Shown here piece after piece: positions 1-9,069 of a stretch of 64,000 bases of DNA (its first letter is position 1; the number at the start of each line of letters is the position of its first letter). The notes below the pieces were generated by a model, which saw only the letters and a program-made list of their open reading frames with translations, searched no databases and was not told where the DNA came from. The position numbers and the translations under genes were made by a program. Origin of the DNA: Pararge aegeria (Eukaryota; Arthropoda; Insecta; Lepidoptera; Nymphalidae); contig NC_053199.1 in assembly GCF_905163445.1 (NCBI RefSeq), positions 16,075,501-16,139,500 of the forward strand, given 5' to 3'.

Positions 1-117
1 TGCGGTGGTTTCGAGAACGTTTTAGATTTTATTTAGTTTTAAATAGTTTATTTTAGGTTATATTTATAAAACAATTATTTTAAAGAATAAATAAGAAACA
101 AAAAAATATATATATAC
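1..117 (+). mobile_element. LINE 3' end, family T4 (cut by window edge)
   Basis: The first ~75 bases match, in inverse orientation, the last codons and 3' UTR of the two T4 copies at 33.7 and 34.7 kb (stop region, then TTTAGATTTTATTTAGTTTT and an A/T-rich tail). Only the 3' end lies in the window; the rest would be upstream. The class follows from the better-preserved copy at 34700-35235. Confidence 0.6.
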
Positions 118-290
118 AAAATAATATAATATTATATATATACAAGTATTGTTATAAGAAAAATATGTAGAAAATGTGAGGGAAAAAAAGTTTTTCATTA
201 TTGTCAATATTGTCATACTCCATAACCATCCCCTATCAAATAATGAATCTTGTATATATTTTATCAAATACTTCTTAGAAAAGATTTTTA

Positions 291-560
291 ACATCATTAT
301 CATATCAACCCATTACCGGCCCACTACGGGGCATGGGTCTCCTCCCACAATGAGAAGTGGTTAAGGCCGTAGTCCACCGCTCTGGCCAAATGTGGATTGG
401 TGGACTCCACGAGCCATTGAGAACAATATGGAGAACTCTCAAGAGGCTTCACGTTGAAGCAAGTGTAATTTTTATTGCTTAAAACGCACATAACTGCGAA
501 AAGTTAGAGGTTCGTGCTGGGATTCGAAGTCGGGCCCCTGCGTTATAACCGCTATCTTGC
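291..560 (-). mobile_element. SINE S1, near full length
   Basis: Read on the minus strand this is an S1 SINE: a degraded tRNA-like head near 560, then the body with TTATGTGCGTTTTAAGCAAT, CTTGCTTCAACGTGAAG, GGAGTTCTCC, GGTGGACTACGGCCTTAAC and CGGTAATGGGTTGAT, ending in an ATGAT-type tail near 291. The region around 440-455 has a small deletion. Confidence 0.75.
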
Positions 561-570
561 TTTATAACAT

Positions 571-1001
571 ACTAGTTGTTGCCCGCGACTTCGTCTGCGT
601 TTGGTTTTGTTTTTTCATGTTGCATTTAAATTAGGTGCAGTTCTAAAAAAAATTAAAGTATTCAGTATCGCTAAGCCTTAAATGAGGGATTCGCTGAGGA
701 GTTCTGTTCTCTATCTCCAACCACAGTTTGGACAAAATTAAACTCATATTATAACCTCTATAGTACAAAAATAATTATTTAAATCGGTTATAATTTCTCG
801 AAGTTATGGTGTAAAATCGTCAAGCACTTTCATCCCCTCTCCCAAAGGAACCAAGTTTAATGTCGGGATAAAAAATATCCTACATCACTTCGAACTCGTC
901 CAAGAATATGTGTACTAAGTTTCCTGAGGATCGGTTAAGGAGTTTTTGCGTGAAAGCGTAACAAACAAACTTACATTGACATTTATAATATTAGTAGGGA
1001 T
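571..1001 (+). repeat. Dispersed repeat, family B, about 430 bp
   Basis: Starts ACTAGTTGTTGCCCGCGACT and ends AACAAACAAACTTACATTG...TTAGTAGGGAT. A second long copy lies at 57851-58313 and the end alone at 20829-20910. It has no open frame. The class is unclear: possibly a LINE tail or a non-autonomous element. This repeat type is widespread in Lepidoptera. Confidence 0.65.
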
Positions 1002-1068
1002 TTCTTCTCTTTTAAACTTTGAACTTCTTAAGATGTCCTCCACACATGACATGTCATGCCATCCAGCA

Positions 1069-1281
1069 ATGTTAGCACTGGAGACAAAAAGTTATATCTG
1101 CCGATTATATCCCCTGACTAGGTATATAATGATACGTGTCCACCTGCTAAAACACTCATATATTATTGGGATACTATTTCCACTTGTGCGCCAGTGCCCT
1201 GAGAGTTGATAAAGCTGTGGGAGAAGATACATTTTTATCCTTTACCCGGAGATATAACTGTCTCCTGCCCATGTTAACGCA
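1069..1281. mobile_element. Harbinger-type MITE remnant
   Basis: The left end (GTTAGCAC...CCGATTATATCCCCTGAC) and right end (GTCTCCTGCCCATG) are degraded versions of the termini of the 5777-11766 Harbinger element. The interior (ACGTGTCCACCTGCTAAA and CAGTGCCCTGAGAGTTGATAAAGC) matches the related copy at 39313-40028. Non-coding and about 0.2 kb, so non-autonomous. Confidence 0.5.
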
Positions 1282-1289
1282 GTTGTTAT

Positions 1290-1382
1290 AAAATTCTCTT
1301 TAACCCGTGGAATGAGCTACCGAGAGAAATGAGACAGTCTAAATCTCTAAACATTTTTAATTCGCGCGTAAAAGACCACTAG
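1290..1382 (+). pseudogene. LINE reverse-transcriptase C-terminal fragment
   Basis: Translates as a short stretch containing PWNELPREMRQSKSLNIFNSR before a stop, the typical W-N-x-L-P ... F-K/N-x-R-x-K ending of non-LTR retrotransposon ORF2 proteins. No upstream RT domain remains. The sequence after it (CTAGCTGACCCGTGCAAATT, about 1379-1440) looks like the start of another dispersed repeat. Confidence 0.45.
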
Positions 1383-1604
1383 CTGACCCGTGCAAATTCG
1401 TTTGCACCAAACCGGTTATTACCTAGCTAGTGTTAAGATATTATGTCATAAGACTACAACACGCAAGCTCAAATATAAATTAATTAGTCAGTTAAATGAG
1501 ACAACGTGTGAAATACTTAATCACTCATTTAAACGAAACAAATACAGTTAAACAAATTCAATATGTAACAAAACTATCGACATTAAAATAAAACACAAAA
1601 CAAA

Positions 1605-1755
1605 ACACTGCGCTTGCGCCGAAATCTACCCCACAATAAACCTTTTTCTTCGCGCCCGCGCCCTCTTGACTCCGGCGCCGCCGCCGTGGCGACGCTTACG
1701 TCATCGGGGTTGCCAACACTAGATCGATTTATCGCCCCCGAAACCCCCTGTATAC
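1605..1755. other. GC-rich island in AT-rich DNA
   Basis: About 150 bases rich in G, C and CpG (CGCGCCCGCGCCCTC, CCGGCGCCGCCGCCG), with a CRE-like TACGTCA at about 1698. The surroundings are strongly AT-rich. The open frames across it on both strands show no recognisable protein. It could be a promoter or 5' UTR remnant, or the 5' end of a mobile element. Confidence 0.35.
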
Positions 1756-1981
1756 TAAATTTCATGAATATCATTGGAGCCGATTCCAAGATTCCAATTA
1801 TATATATACAAAAATTGCTCGTTTAAAGATTAGCTATCCTAAATATTTATACTCATATATATGATTTATCTGTATATTATGTAGTATTAGTGTGTATACA
1901 TGTAATGTATATCAATTATTTATTTATAAATTGAATATTGCACTATTCCGTTTTCCGTACTAAACATGCTTCATCAACCAA

Positions 1982-2111
1982 AGGTTGTCAAGAGGAGATC
2001 ACTTCAAGCGATAAGGGCGCCTTTGCGCATCTATATTTATTTACCTTTTGTCTTGTTCAATTTGTTTTATTTTCTGCTTGTGCAATAAAGACTTTCTATC
2101 TATCTATCTAT
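1982..2111 (+). mobile_element. LINE 3' end, family T1
   Basis: Contains the T1 hallmark GATCACTTCAAGCGATAAGG, then a T-rich 3' UTR, AATAAAG and a CTAT repeat tail (about 2096-2111), as expected for a target-primed LINE insertion that kept only its 3' end. Confidence 0.65.
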
Positions 2112-2532
2112 TAAATATTGTATTCAAATTCAATTCTATTATATTATACCTTAGAAATAGCAGTCGTCTCTGTTTCTTCATTCGGCACGTTAAAAGTGTA
2201 CTTGAAGTGTCTATTTACAGTACAACGCAATAATGATACAATCTCAGCATTATTAGATTTCTTTGTAATAATTATTTATTACCTTGTAGGTACTCCATAC
2301 CTACAGCTCAGTTAGAAAATTGCCGTGAACAAAAATAGACGAATAAAGTCATGCTTCTTTACTAACAATATTATAGATGGAATAGTGTTTGTTAGTTTAT
2401 CTTCTACTTGGTATACAATAAAGAAATAGACGATGTAGTTCATTGCATAGATACTTCAAAAACCGAAAGTGACATAGCTTAGTTTTAAACTTGAAAAAAA
2501 AAACGCGGACGAAGCAGTTCTCATTTGTCATT

Positions 2533-3447
2533 ATGAGTGTTGTAGACGATTTCTCTAACTGTGCGACAGACGTGCGTTTAGTTGGAAAAGTGGCTTTAGT
2601 GACCGGAGCAACATCAGGCACAGGTATGGAAATTGCCAAAAACTTGGCCAAACGTGGCGCCAAAGTTATAATCGCAAGTCGAAACCCTGACAAACTGAAA
2701 GCATCTAGACACGAAATCATCCGGAGCTCGGGAAACGAAAATGTACACACCAAACAAATAGACTTCGAATCTCTCAAATCAATACGCAACTTCGCCCAAG
2801 ATATGCAAACATTTGAACCGAAGCTGAACATTCTAATAAACAATATCGGTGCGGTTGGCTTAGAGGATAAACTGACTGGTGACAATTTACATACAATGAT
2901 GCAGGTGAACTATTATGGGGCGTTTTTACTCACATTTCTTCTATTCCCTTTGCTGAAATCATCAGCACCGAGCAGAATAATAAATGTATCATCCCTAGCA
3001 CTTATTCTTGGAAAAATTGAATTAGATCATATGAATGATGTCGGGAGGTACTCTAATTTCGGATTCTACTGCAATGCGAAGCTAGCCGATGTGCTCTTTT
3101 CCGTAGAAATGGACAGGAGAGTGAGAGGCAGTGGCGTCAATGTGTACAGCATGGATCCAGGTTTAGGGAAATCTCAGTTTTTTAATAACTACCATAATTT
3201 GTTTTGGAAGAATACCTTGAACACCTTACTCCTTATATTTGGCAGACCCTTGGATAGGGTTGCAACAATGCCTGTGTTTTTGGCAATAGATCCGAGGGTG
3301 GAGGGATCTAGTGGGAAACATTTTAGGGATTGCTACGAGTTTTACAGTACCTGGTTGGCTAACGACACAGTTCTTACAGGAAGACTGTGGGACGAGTCGA
3401 AGCGATTAGTGAGAATTACACCAGAAGAAGATTGGGAAAGAGTGTAG
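2533..3447 (+). CDS. Short-chain dehydrogenase/reductase, retinol-dehydrogenase-like, single exon
   Basis: Intact 304-residue frame. The frame is open 14 codons further upstream but without an ATG there, so the ATG at 2533 is the natural start. This is a classical-type SDR with a Rossmann fold: cofactor loop TGATSGTG at residues 24-31 (family TGxxxGxG), ASR at 48-50 suggesting NADP(H) preference, NNIG at 103-106 (usual NNAG), N126, SS at 153-154, and catalytic YCNAK with Y179 and K183. SAPSRIINVSS and the C-terminal layout resemble animal RDH11-14/WWOX-like SDRs, which reduce retinal, sterols or other carbonyls; the substrate cannot be told here. There is no clear signal peptide or strong terminal membrane helix. 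No intron is seen, whereas related insect genes often have several, and TEs flank it on both sides, so a retrogene is possible. The G-to-T change in the loop (usual GIG) and A-to-I in NNAG are unusual, but the frame is undamaged, which argues for function. An A/T-rich stretch follows the stop; no firm poly(A) signal appears before the SINE at 3513. Confidence 0.88.
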   Translation: MSVVDDFSNCATDVRLVGKVALVTGATSGTGMEIAKNLAKRGAKVIIASRNPDKLKASRHEIIRSSGNENVHTKQIDFESLKSIRNFAQDMQTFEPKLNILINNIGAVGLEDKLTGDNLHTMMQVNYYGAFLLTFLLFPLLKSSAPSRIINVSSLALILGKIELDHMNDVGRYSNFGFYCNAKLADVLFSVEMDRRVRGSGVNVYSMDPGLGKSQFFNNYHNLFWKNTLNTLLLIFGRPLDRVATMPVFLAIDPRVEGSSGKHFRDCYEFYSTWLANDTVLTGRLWDESKRLVRITPEEDWERV

Positions 3448-3512
3448 AGTTTCGTGAAATAACTGTGATACTTATATACTATACTACTGTGAATGAATGA
3501 TTTTTTTTTTAA

Positions 3513-3716
3513 ATTCACTACAAGTTGGCCCTTGACTGCAATCTCACCTGGTGTCAGGCATGCAGGTTTTCCTTCACCGTTTAAATCAAGTGATATTTTA
3601 ATTGCTTGAATTAAAAAAGCCCATAATTCCGAAAATTAGCATTCCGCAGTGTAGCGTGCCGGGGCTCGAACTCGGTCTCCAAGAAAGGAATGCCGAAAAT
3701 TAACCCACTGGACTCC
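3513..3716 (-). mobile_element. Two SINE fragments, S3 end plus S1
   Basis: 3513-3553 is the 3' end of an S3 SINE in minus orientation (CACTACAAGTTGGCC, GCAATCTCACCTGGTG). It abuts an S1 fragment at 3554-3716 (CAGGCATGCAGGTTTTCC, CAAGTGATATTTTAATTGCTT, then a degraded tRNA-like head). They lie 65 bp after the SDR stop codon and may have replaced its original 3' flank. Confidence 0.6.
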
Positions 3717-3751
3717 GTTTTCTGAAATAGAATTATTTGTTTTTTTTTTTT

Positions 3752-3942
3752 TACGACAATACACACATCGCCGAGATAGCTGATGAATATAATACACATA
3801 AATACTTATAATACACAGATAAACACCCAGACACTAAAAGACATTCATGTTCATCACACAAACATTTACCAGTTGTGGGAATCGAACGCACGACCTTGGA
3901 CTCAGAAAGCAGGGTCGCTGCCCACTGCGCCACTCGGCCATC
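3752..3942 (-). mobile_element. SINE S2, internally shortened
   Basis: Minus-strand reading gives the tRNA-like head with A box TGGCGCAGTGG and a slightly changed B box, then the body (AAATGTTTGTGTGATGAAC, GTGTTTATCTGT) and the ...TGTGTATTGTCGTA end. The middle section with ACTTTGGGGCTAGATGG is missing. Confidence 0.75.
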
Positions 3943-4028
3943 ATCGGCTTTATTTTATTTCGATAAATATTAACTGGCGACCCACCCGGCGTCGCACGGG
4001 AATAAATTAGAAAAAAAAGAGATGTTAT

Positions 4029-4289
4029 TAAGAAGGTAGAGACTTCATTTTCGGGGGCGAGTTAGGGCGCCGGCACGCAACAATAACTTTCGAAATTATA
4101 TGCATTTTAAGCAGGTAAATATCACTTGCTTCAACGGTGAAGGAAAACATCTCGAGGAAACCTGTATACCTGCGAGTTCTCCATGATGTTCTCAAAGGTG
4201 TGTGAAGTCCGCTAATCCGCACTGGGCCAGCGGGTTGCCTTCCCACTGTGGGATGAGACCCGAGCCCTATAGTGGAGCAGTAATGGGTT
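4029..4289 (+). mobile_element. SINE S1, degraded head
   Basis: Plus-strand S1: weak head (AGAAGGTAGAGACTTCATTT), then GGCGCCGGCACGCAA, AAATATCACTTGCTTCAACG, GAGTTCTCCATGATGTTCTC and GTAATGGGTTT at the 3' end. Followed directly by LINE fragments. Confidence 0.7.
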
Positions 4290-4291
4290 TA

Positions 4292-4764
4292 ACGGTCTGG
4301 GTCCAGCAACTTGGGACTCAACGTGAAATAACTAGAGTTACCGACATAGCTCAACGAATCGCGAAGCTGAAGCAATGGGCGGGGCACATAACTGTCATTC
4401 CGAAACCATTCACCTGTTTAAACATCGCTTAAAAAATTATTACTTATCTATGTAATTGAGTATTATGTAAGTTTATAACAGCATAAATATATATCTATTA
4501 TAGCATATATAAATTTATATCGGTATTTGTGTAGTTAATATGTAAATTTACTATGTATGTTCGTGTAAGTTTTTTTTTTTGTAACATACTAAATGCACCA
4601 TCCACTTTCCACTTTTTTATCGGCTTCGTACGCTCAGGTTGCCTTAAAAGATCACTTTTAGTGATAAGGCCGTCTTTGCACCCTAGCACTAAGTACTATT
4701 ACTGTTTTCCTTGTATTTCCTATTCCTATTGTGTTGTGTTGCAATAAAGTTTTTCTAATCTATT
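4292..4764 (+). mobile_element. LINE fragments: RTE-like piece then T1 3' end
   Basis: About 4326-4392 encodes RVTDIAQRIAKLKQWAGHI, the common C-terminal motif of RTE-type ORF2. From about 4395 another LINE takes over: a C-terminal peptide of the HLFKHRLKNYY type, a stop, a 3' UTR with the T1 element (GATCACTTTTAGTGATAAGG, 4650-4669), AATAAAG at 4743 and a short repeat tail. Two unrelated LINE ends have become adjacent. Confidence 0.55.
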
Positions 4765-4839
4765 ATATTCTTGTACAATGTGAAATTAACGTAATACATT
4801 AAATCTTATTATAAAAATATATATATTAGCATTTAAGTG

Positions 4840-4945
4840 AGTGAGATGATGGCGATAACCACATTCGTAAACATAAAGCTACGAGGGTTCCAAACGCGTC
4901 CTGGTCTAAGAAGAAGCCCACAACAAACTTAGCCGGGTGTTCTGA
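4840..4945 (-). mobile_element. LINE 3' end fragment, family T3
   Basis: Minus strand shows AAGTTTGTTGTGGGCTTCTT, then GACCAGGACGCGTTTGG, CCCTCGTAGCTTTATG and a truncated remainder. Matches the longer T3 copies at 27.8 and 38.2 kb. Confidence 0.6.
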
Positions 4946-5275
4946 AGAGTTGTTCGCATTGATACCTCCTTCCCGTTCTCAGACCGCACCTCACGCCGTA
5001 GAAATAAATTCCACCCTCATCATCTGGATGCCTGGTATTCTTTTTACTATTCGCAATACCAGATCATTTCTACCGCGCACTTGCAAATTGTGGAACAATC
5101 TCCCATCTGATGTGTTTCCTCAAAAATACAATCTAGGGTTATTCAAGGGGCGGATAAACAAATTCCTTAAAAGCCGGCAACGCATCTGTGGCTCCTCTGG
5201 TGCTGCAGATGTTAATAAGCGGCGATGATCACTTAACAGGTGACCCACTTGCTCGTTTGCCTGCTATTAATATAA
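4946..5275 (+). pseudogene. LINE ORF2 C-terminal remnant
   Basis: Encodes a C-terminal segment (NTRSFLPRTCKLWNNLPSDV, then FKGRINKFLKSRQR) ending at 5228. F/S-x-P-R-T...LWN-x-LP...FK is the usual end of jockey-type reverse transcriptases. It is followed by CACTTAACAGGTGACCCACT and an A-run at about 5270-5282. No RT core is present, so it is a 5'-truncated dead copy. Confidence 0.6.
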
Positions 5276-5329
5276 AAAAAAATAACCCGTGTAAAACTCA
5301 TGGGACCTCCTACTAAGTTTTTATCCTAC

Positions 5330-5545
5330 TGTGTATAAAAACAGCAAAAATGTTGCGTTTGTTTAATAAATTTTCAATATTTGTTGTTATAGCGACATCA
5401 GAAATACATCGTCTGCGGAAATTTCATCTGTCTACCTATCGCGGTCCATGAGATAAAGACAGAAAGACAAACTGACAGACAGACGGACAGCTAAAAACAA
5501 TTAACAGGACCCCGTAATCCTTTGGGTACGGAACCCTAAAAAGTA
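5330..5545 (+). repeat. Dispersed repeat ending GGGTACGGAACCCTAAAA
   Basis: Contains a GACAGACAGACGGACAG tract and the terminal GGGTACGGAACCCTAAAA common in lepidopteran repeats. Non-coding; class not determined. Confidence 0.5.
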
Positions 5546-5714
5546 ACACGCCAGTGGATGTCCATGAATTTTTTTTCTGTAATAGGCCTAATTTACGAAA
5601 CGCCGCATACATTATATATTATAGGCATAACTATGCATTGCTCAACAATAAACCTCAGAAACATAGAGTTGTTGGATTTTATCATTTGCATTAATCATTA
5701 GACCTTGTGACCCA

Positions 5715-5776
5715 GCGGTGATAGCGTAGTGGTTAAGACTCCGGCATAACTTTCGGGGGGGTACTTTCGAACCCTG
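5715..5776 (+). mobile_element. SINE S1, left half, interrupted by the Harbinger palindrome
   Basis: tRNA-like head GCGGTGATAGCGTAGTGG through the B-box region (GTACTTTCGAACCCTG). It stops at 5776 and continues in register at 11767 (CTGCTGGAAGGCACTTC). CTG occurs on both sides of the insert as a 3-bp target-site duplication (5774-5776 and 11767-11769). Confidence 0.85.
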
Positions 5777-5960
5777 CAGGGCTAGCACGGGCAGGAGATA
5801 TAAATTATATCCCCCGATTATATCCTCTATCAAGGGATATAATTATCTTTTCCCCTTGCCAGAGCACGGCAACAGGGGAGAGGATAAATTTATCCCCGTT
5901 TGACATTTCTCGTGGATATATATCCCCCGCCCATAGCATGGGAAGAAATGAAAGGGGAAA
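5777..5960 (+). repeat. Left terminal inverted repeat and sub-terminal region
   Basis: The terminal stretch is followed by GATATAA/TTATATCCCC repeats and short internal inverted motifs (CCCCTTGCCAGAGCACGGCA, CCCGCCCATAGCATGGG). The same order is mirrored at 11583-11766. These GGGGATATA blocks recur in the MITEs at 1069 and 39313, suggesting binding sites recognised by the same transposase. Confidence 0.7.
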
Positions 5961-6054
5961 GACTATCCTTTTTTGACATTTGAAAGAGACAATTTTATCC
6001 CCGTCCTTAGACGTGGGTTTAAAATTCTGTTAACGAATTAAAGTCGAAAAAAAC

Positions 6055-8287
6055 ATGTCTCGTGCTTTCTGGGGCTCTTATTATTCAAGTGAAATGGAGA
6101 AATCTGAACGAAAATTACACCGGCGATCTATACGTGACGCCTGTAATCCGTTCGAATTTCCCGATGCAGAGTTCCAACACTTGTTTCGGATGGGTAAAAA
6201 TTATGTGCTGTACTCGTGCGAGGACATTAAAGAGGCACTAACCACTAAATGCTGTCGATGGACTACCAGTGCACATAAAAGTAAGTTGTTATTAAGTACC
6301 TAAAATCACCTTGTGCAAAGACATCATCTATATATGAACGTAGGTTTAAAAAAAAGCATGGCTAATCACTTTTTGTCTAGGTTCTCACATCTTTAAGGCT
6401 ATTAGCGGACGGTAGTTATCAGCGGGGACAGGTCAAGACCATGGCTGTTGCTCAAACAACAGTCAGCAAATAACTGACCCAAATTACTGGAGCTATTGTC
6501 AGTATGTGAGTATATATAGGTACTTACTTCCTAATAATTCTCATTAGTAAATATAAATCCCATCCTGTTCAAAGTGCAGTGATGTGATAACTAGTTTTCA
6601 CTTTATAGCCGAGTGCCCCTTGTACGTGTTGGTAAGATGGGAACTACAAGGTAAGGATAGAATAAGTGAAGAAGACCTAGCAAACCTCACCTTAGGGGAT
6701 ATTGTTAGGTTCACCACAGAGACTGGTAGGTTTCAGGGGGGACCCTGCCGGGACACCAGTAAAACCTGTGTCTCAAACATGGGGAATAGGGTGGAATGGT
6801 CCTTACATAGGACTGATCACCCGTCTGGCAATGGCACACATCCCCTCATCAAATATAGATATACTTACTTTAATAATAAAATTATTAGTCAGTACTTAGT
6901 ACTTCAGTATAAGTACATAGCAAAGATATTCAATGCTAGGTACTTTAATTATTTTTCATTTCATTTTAGACTAATGCCAAAGTAGATATTATTACCGGGA
7001 ACAGACTCTGGAGATCCACGATAGATGTTCAACTGGTAAAGACAAATTATTTAGATCTAGAGTTTATCAAAAACTTAAACAATCAAGTAAGTTAATAATT
7101 TTAAAATATGTTTTACAGATTGTGGTGTGTGTCCATGACCAATTCATATTTATTAACTCTAAAGTAAAATATGAAAAGATACAGCTGTACGAAAGTAGAA
7201 TTGGACAGTACTACATCTTATGTATGTTTTAAATAAAATGTGCAAACTTTCAAAACTTTACTTATTGTTGCCATTTACTAGTATAAAAGGGAAACAATGC
7301 AAATCAAAAAAAGTTACACACCTACCTATATCATTATATTATACTCCTCATAATTACCTAGAAATTACATGCCTAGGATTTTGCTGCATATGTTGTATAC
7401 GACTAGTCTGGTAAATTATTTATATGAATATACAAAAAACAATGTCTCATTATAATAAAATTGTTTATTTGAGAAATTAGTACAAAAACTTGGCAGTAGA
7501 TACTGTATTTAGTAATGAAATATAAGAAAATACAAAAAAAAATGTCTGATAAATTATTTAACATGGGCATGGGTTAATCATCACGTCCAAATTACAATGT
7601 AGGATTGTGCATATATTTCTATTCAACATTTTATTAAAATCTTGGAGAAAATCTGAAAAAGCAAAACAAGTAGAAATTAATTTACATGTTTAAATAACAA
7701 AGTAGAATTTTATTGGGGACTCAGGCTATTTGGATGATGACTCCGGATTTAGAAGCTGCACCAAATAGTTCTGCAGAGAAGTACACAAACTGGCACTGCC
7801 AAGTAAGAAACTGTGTGGAAAGGGCCAATAGGTACCTCAAAGACACATTTCGCAGCTTGGGGATTGACTGGGTGCTTCATTACAGTCCCGAAAAAGCATC
7901 TCCTCTTATATATGCCTGCATAACACTTTATAATATTATGCATCATTATAGGCGTGTATTGTAAATATATACTTTAAATAATATTTAAGTTCCCATAACT
8001 TATTATTATTGGGCACATTAATGTTTGGTAATATTATAAAATTATATCTTATAATAATGGTTCCTTATAAATCATTGATCCTGCATTTTCACATACAATT
8101 TGCCCTACTAATTTGGGTCAACAGTATTGAGCGTAATATAATTTGTATATTTCAGAACTCTAATGGAGCAAATGACAGTAAATTTTGTAAATACGAGCGA
8201 AGAACGACATCAGACATCAAATATGGATCAAACAAGATTGTTAACAGTTGCTCGACAAAAAAGAGAAAGATTTATAAATACATATTT
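6055..8287 (+). pseudogene. HARBI1-like Harbinger transposase, left-arm copy
   Basis: Multi-exon, broken gene. Exon 1 (6055-6280, then GTAAGT) encodes the N-terminus with IRDACNPFEFPDAEFQHLFR, as in HARBI1 relatives. After the acceptor TTTTGTCTAG at 6380 a frame with LADGSYQRGQVKTMAVAQTT matches the helix-turn-helix-like segment of the family, but it meets a TAA two codons after VSK. The penultimate exon (about 7731-7934) carries RNCVERANRYLKDTF with the family's conserved E, and VLHYSPEKASPLI. The last exon (from TTTCAG at 8155) ends TVARQKRERFINTYFN at 8287. The left copy has a GC instead of GT donor after MHHYR (7935) and an 11-nt deletion inside the GDSGY...PW motif. The stretch between 6.6 and 7.1 kb is not clearly alignable by eye. 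Non-functional. Confidence 0.75.
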
Positions 8288-8373
8288 TAATTAATAAAAT
8301 TTCTAAATTAACCTTTTCATCCTTTTTAATTTATTTTTGTGTGATAAATGAGCATCCTGCATTCTTCCATCTA

Positions 8374-8910
8374 ACAAACAGAGACGTTAATCATCAAGAT
8401 CCAATCCTGTTTACATATCAAATTATTGATCTTGTACTATTTTATTTAAAGTTGTGCTTGCCTTTTTCTATGGCCCATTAGTTGACAAATTTGTGTTTAT
8501 TCAGATCAAGAAGTAATATAATACAATTGCAAATGTTGGTAGATTTCATGCCAACCCACAACCACCTTGCCACTGGGGAATTCACAGGAACTCTTAGGAG
8601 CCAAAAGGGCAGACTCCCAGTGGCAAATCTTAGTCATTACTGAAGGAGCATGGGCCAGATGGGACGGTCAATCAGTGGAAACAGTTAAGTCAATTTTGCG
8701 GTAAAGTAAGCAAGTGCAAAAAATTTAAATTATTTATTAGTGTTGTTGGCATCAAACAAGTCTTGCATAATTTTTCTTTTATTTGCAGACGTGGCAGGAC
8801 ATTAAAAAAGCTGCAACAGCTCGGGGATGCAGCACCACGGGCAACATATACGTAGTATACATGTGTCTGTAAAGTCAACCAAGTGAAAAATTTATTTATT
8901 TTCCAGAGTA
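8374..8910 (+). pseudogene. Central single-copy spacer with Myb/SANT-like remnant
   Basis: Read on the plus strand, about 8527-8580 gives QLQMLVDFMPTHNHLATGEF, followed by a weak GRLP...W segment. After a T-rich stretch ending TTTGCAG at 8789 comes TWQDIKKAATARGCSTTG. This order (Q-L-x-x-L-V-x-F-M, LATG-x-F, then W-x-D-x-K-x-x-A-x-A) is that of the Myb/SANT DNA-binding protein encoded as the second gene of Harbinger transposons. It is truncated where the right arm begins and out of frame between its parts. It occurs once, so it marks the part of the parent element that was not duplicated. Confidence 0.55.
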
Positions 8911-9069
8911 TAGATGGAAGAATGCAGAATGCTCATTCATCACACAAAAATAAATTAAAAAGGATGAAAAGGTTAATTTAGAAATTTTATTAATTAAAAT
9001 ATGTATTTATAAATCTCTCTTTTTTGTCGAGCAACTGTTAACAATCTTGTTTGATCCATATTTGATATC

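Noticed and set aside
4950..5228. Host gene of 92 residues
   Set aside because: The sequence is the C-terminal end of a LINE ORF2 with no upstream RT.
6584..6985. 133-codon frame inside the Harbinger arm as a separate gene
   Set aside because: It spans the region between transposase exons; no domain match by eye. Its persistence in both arms reflects the duplication.
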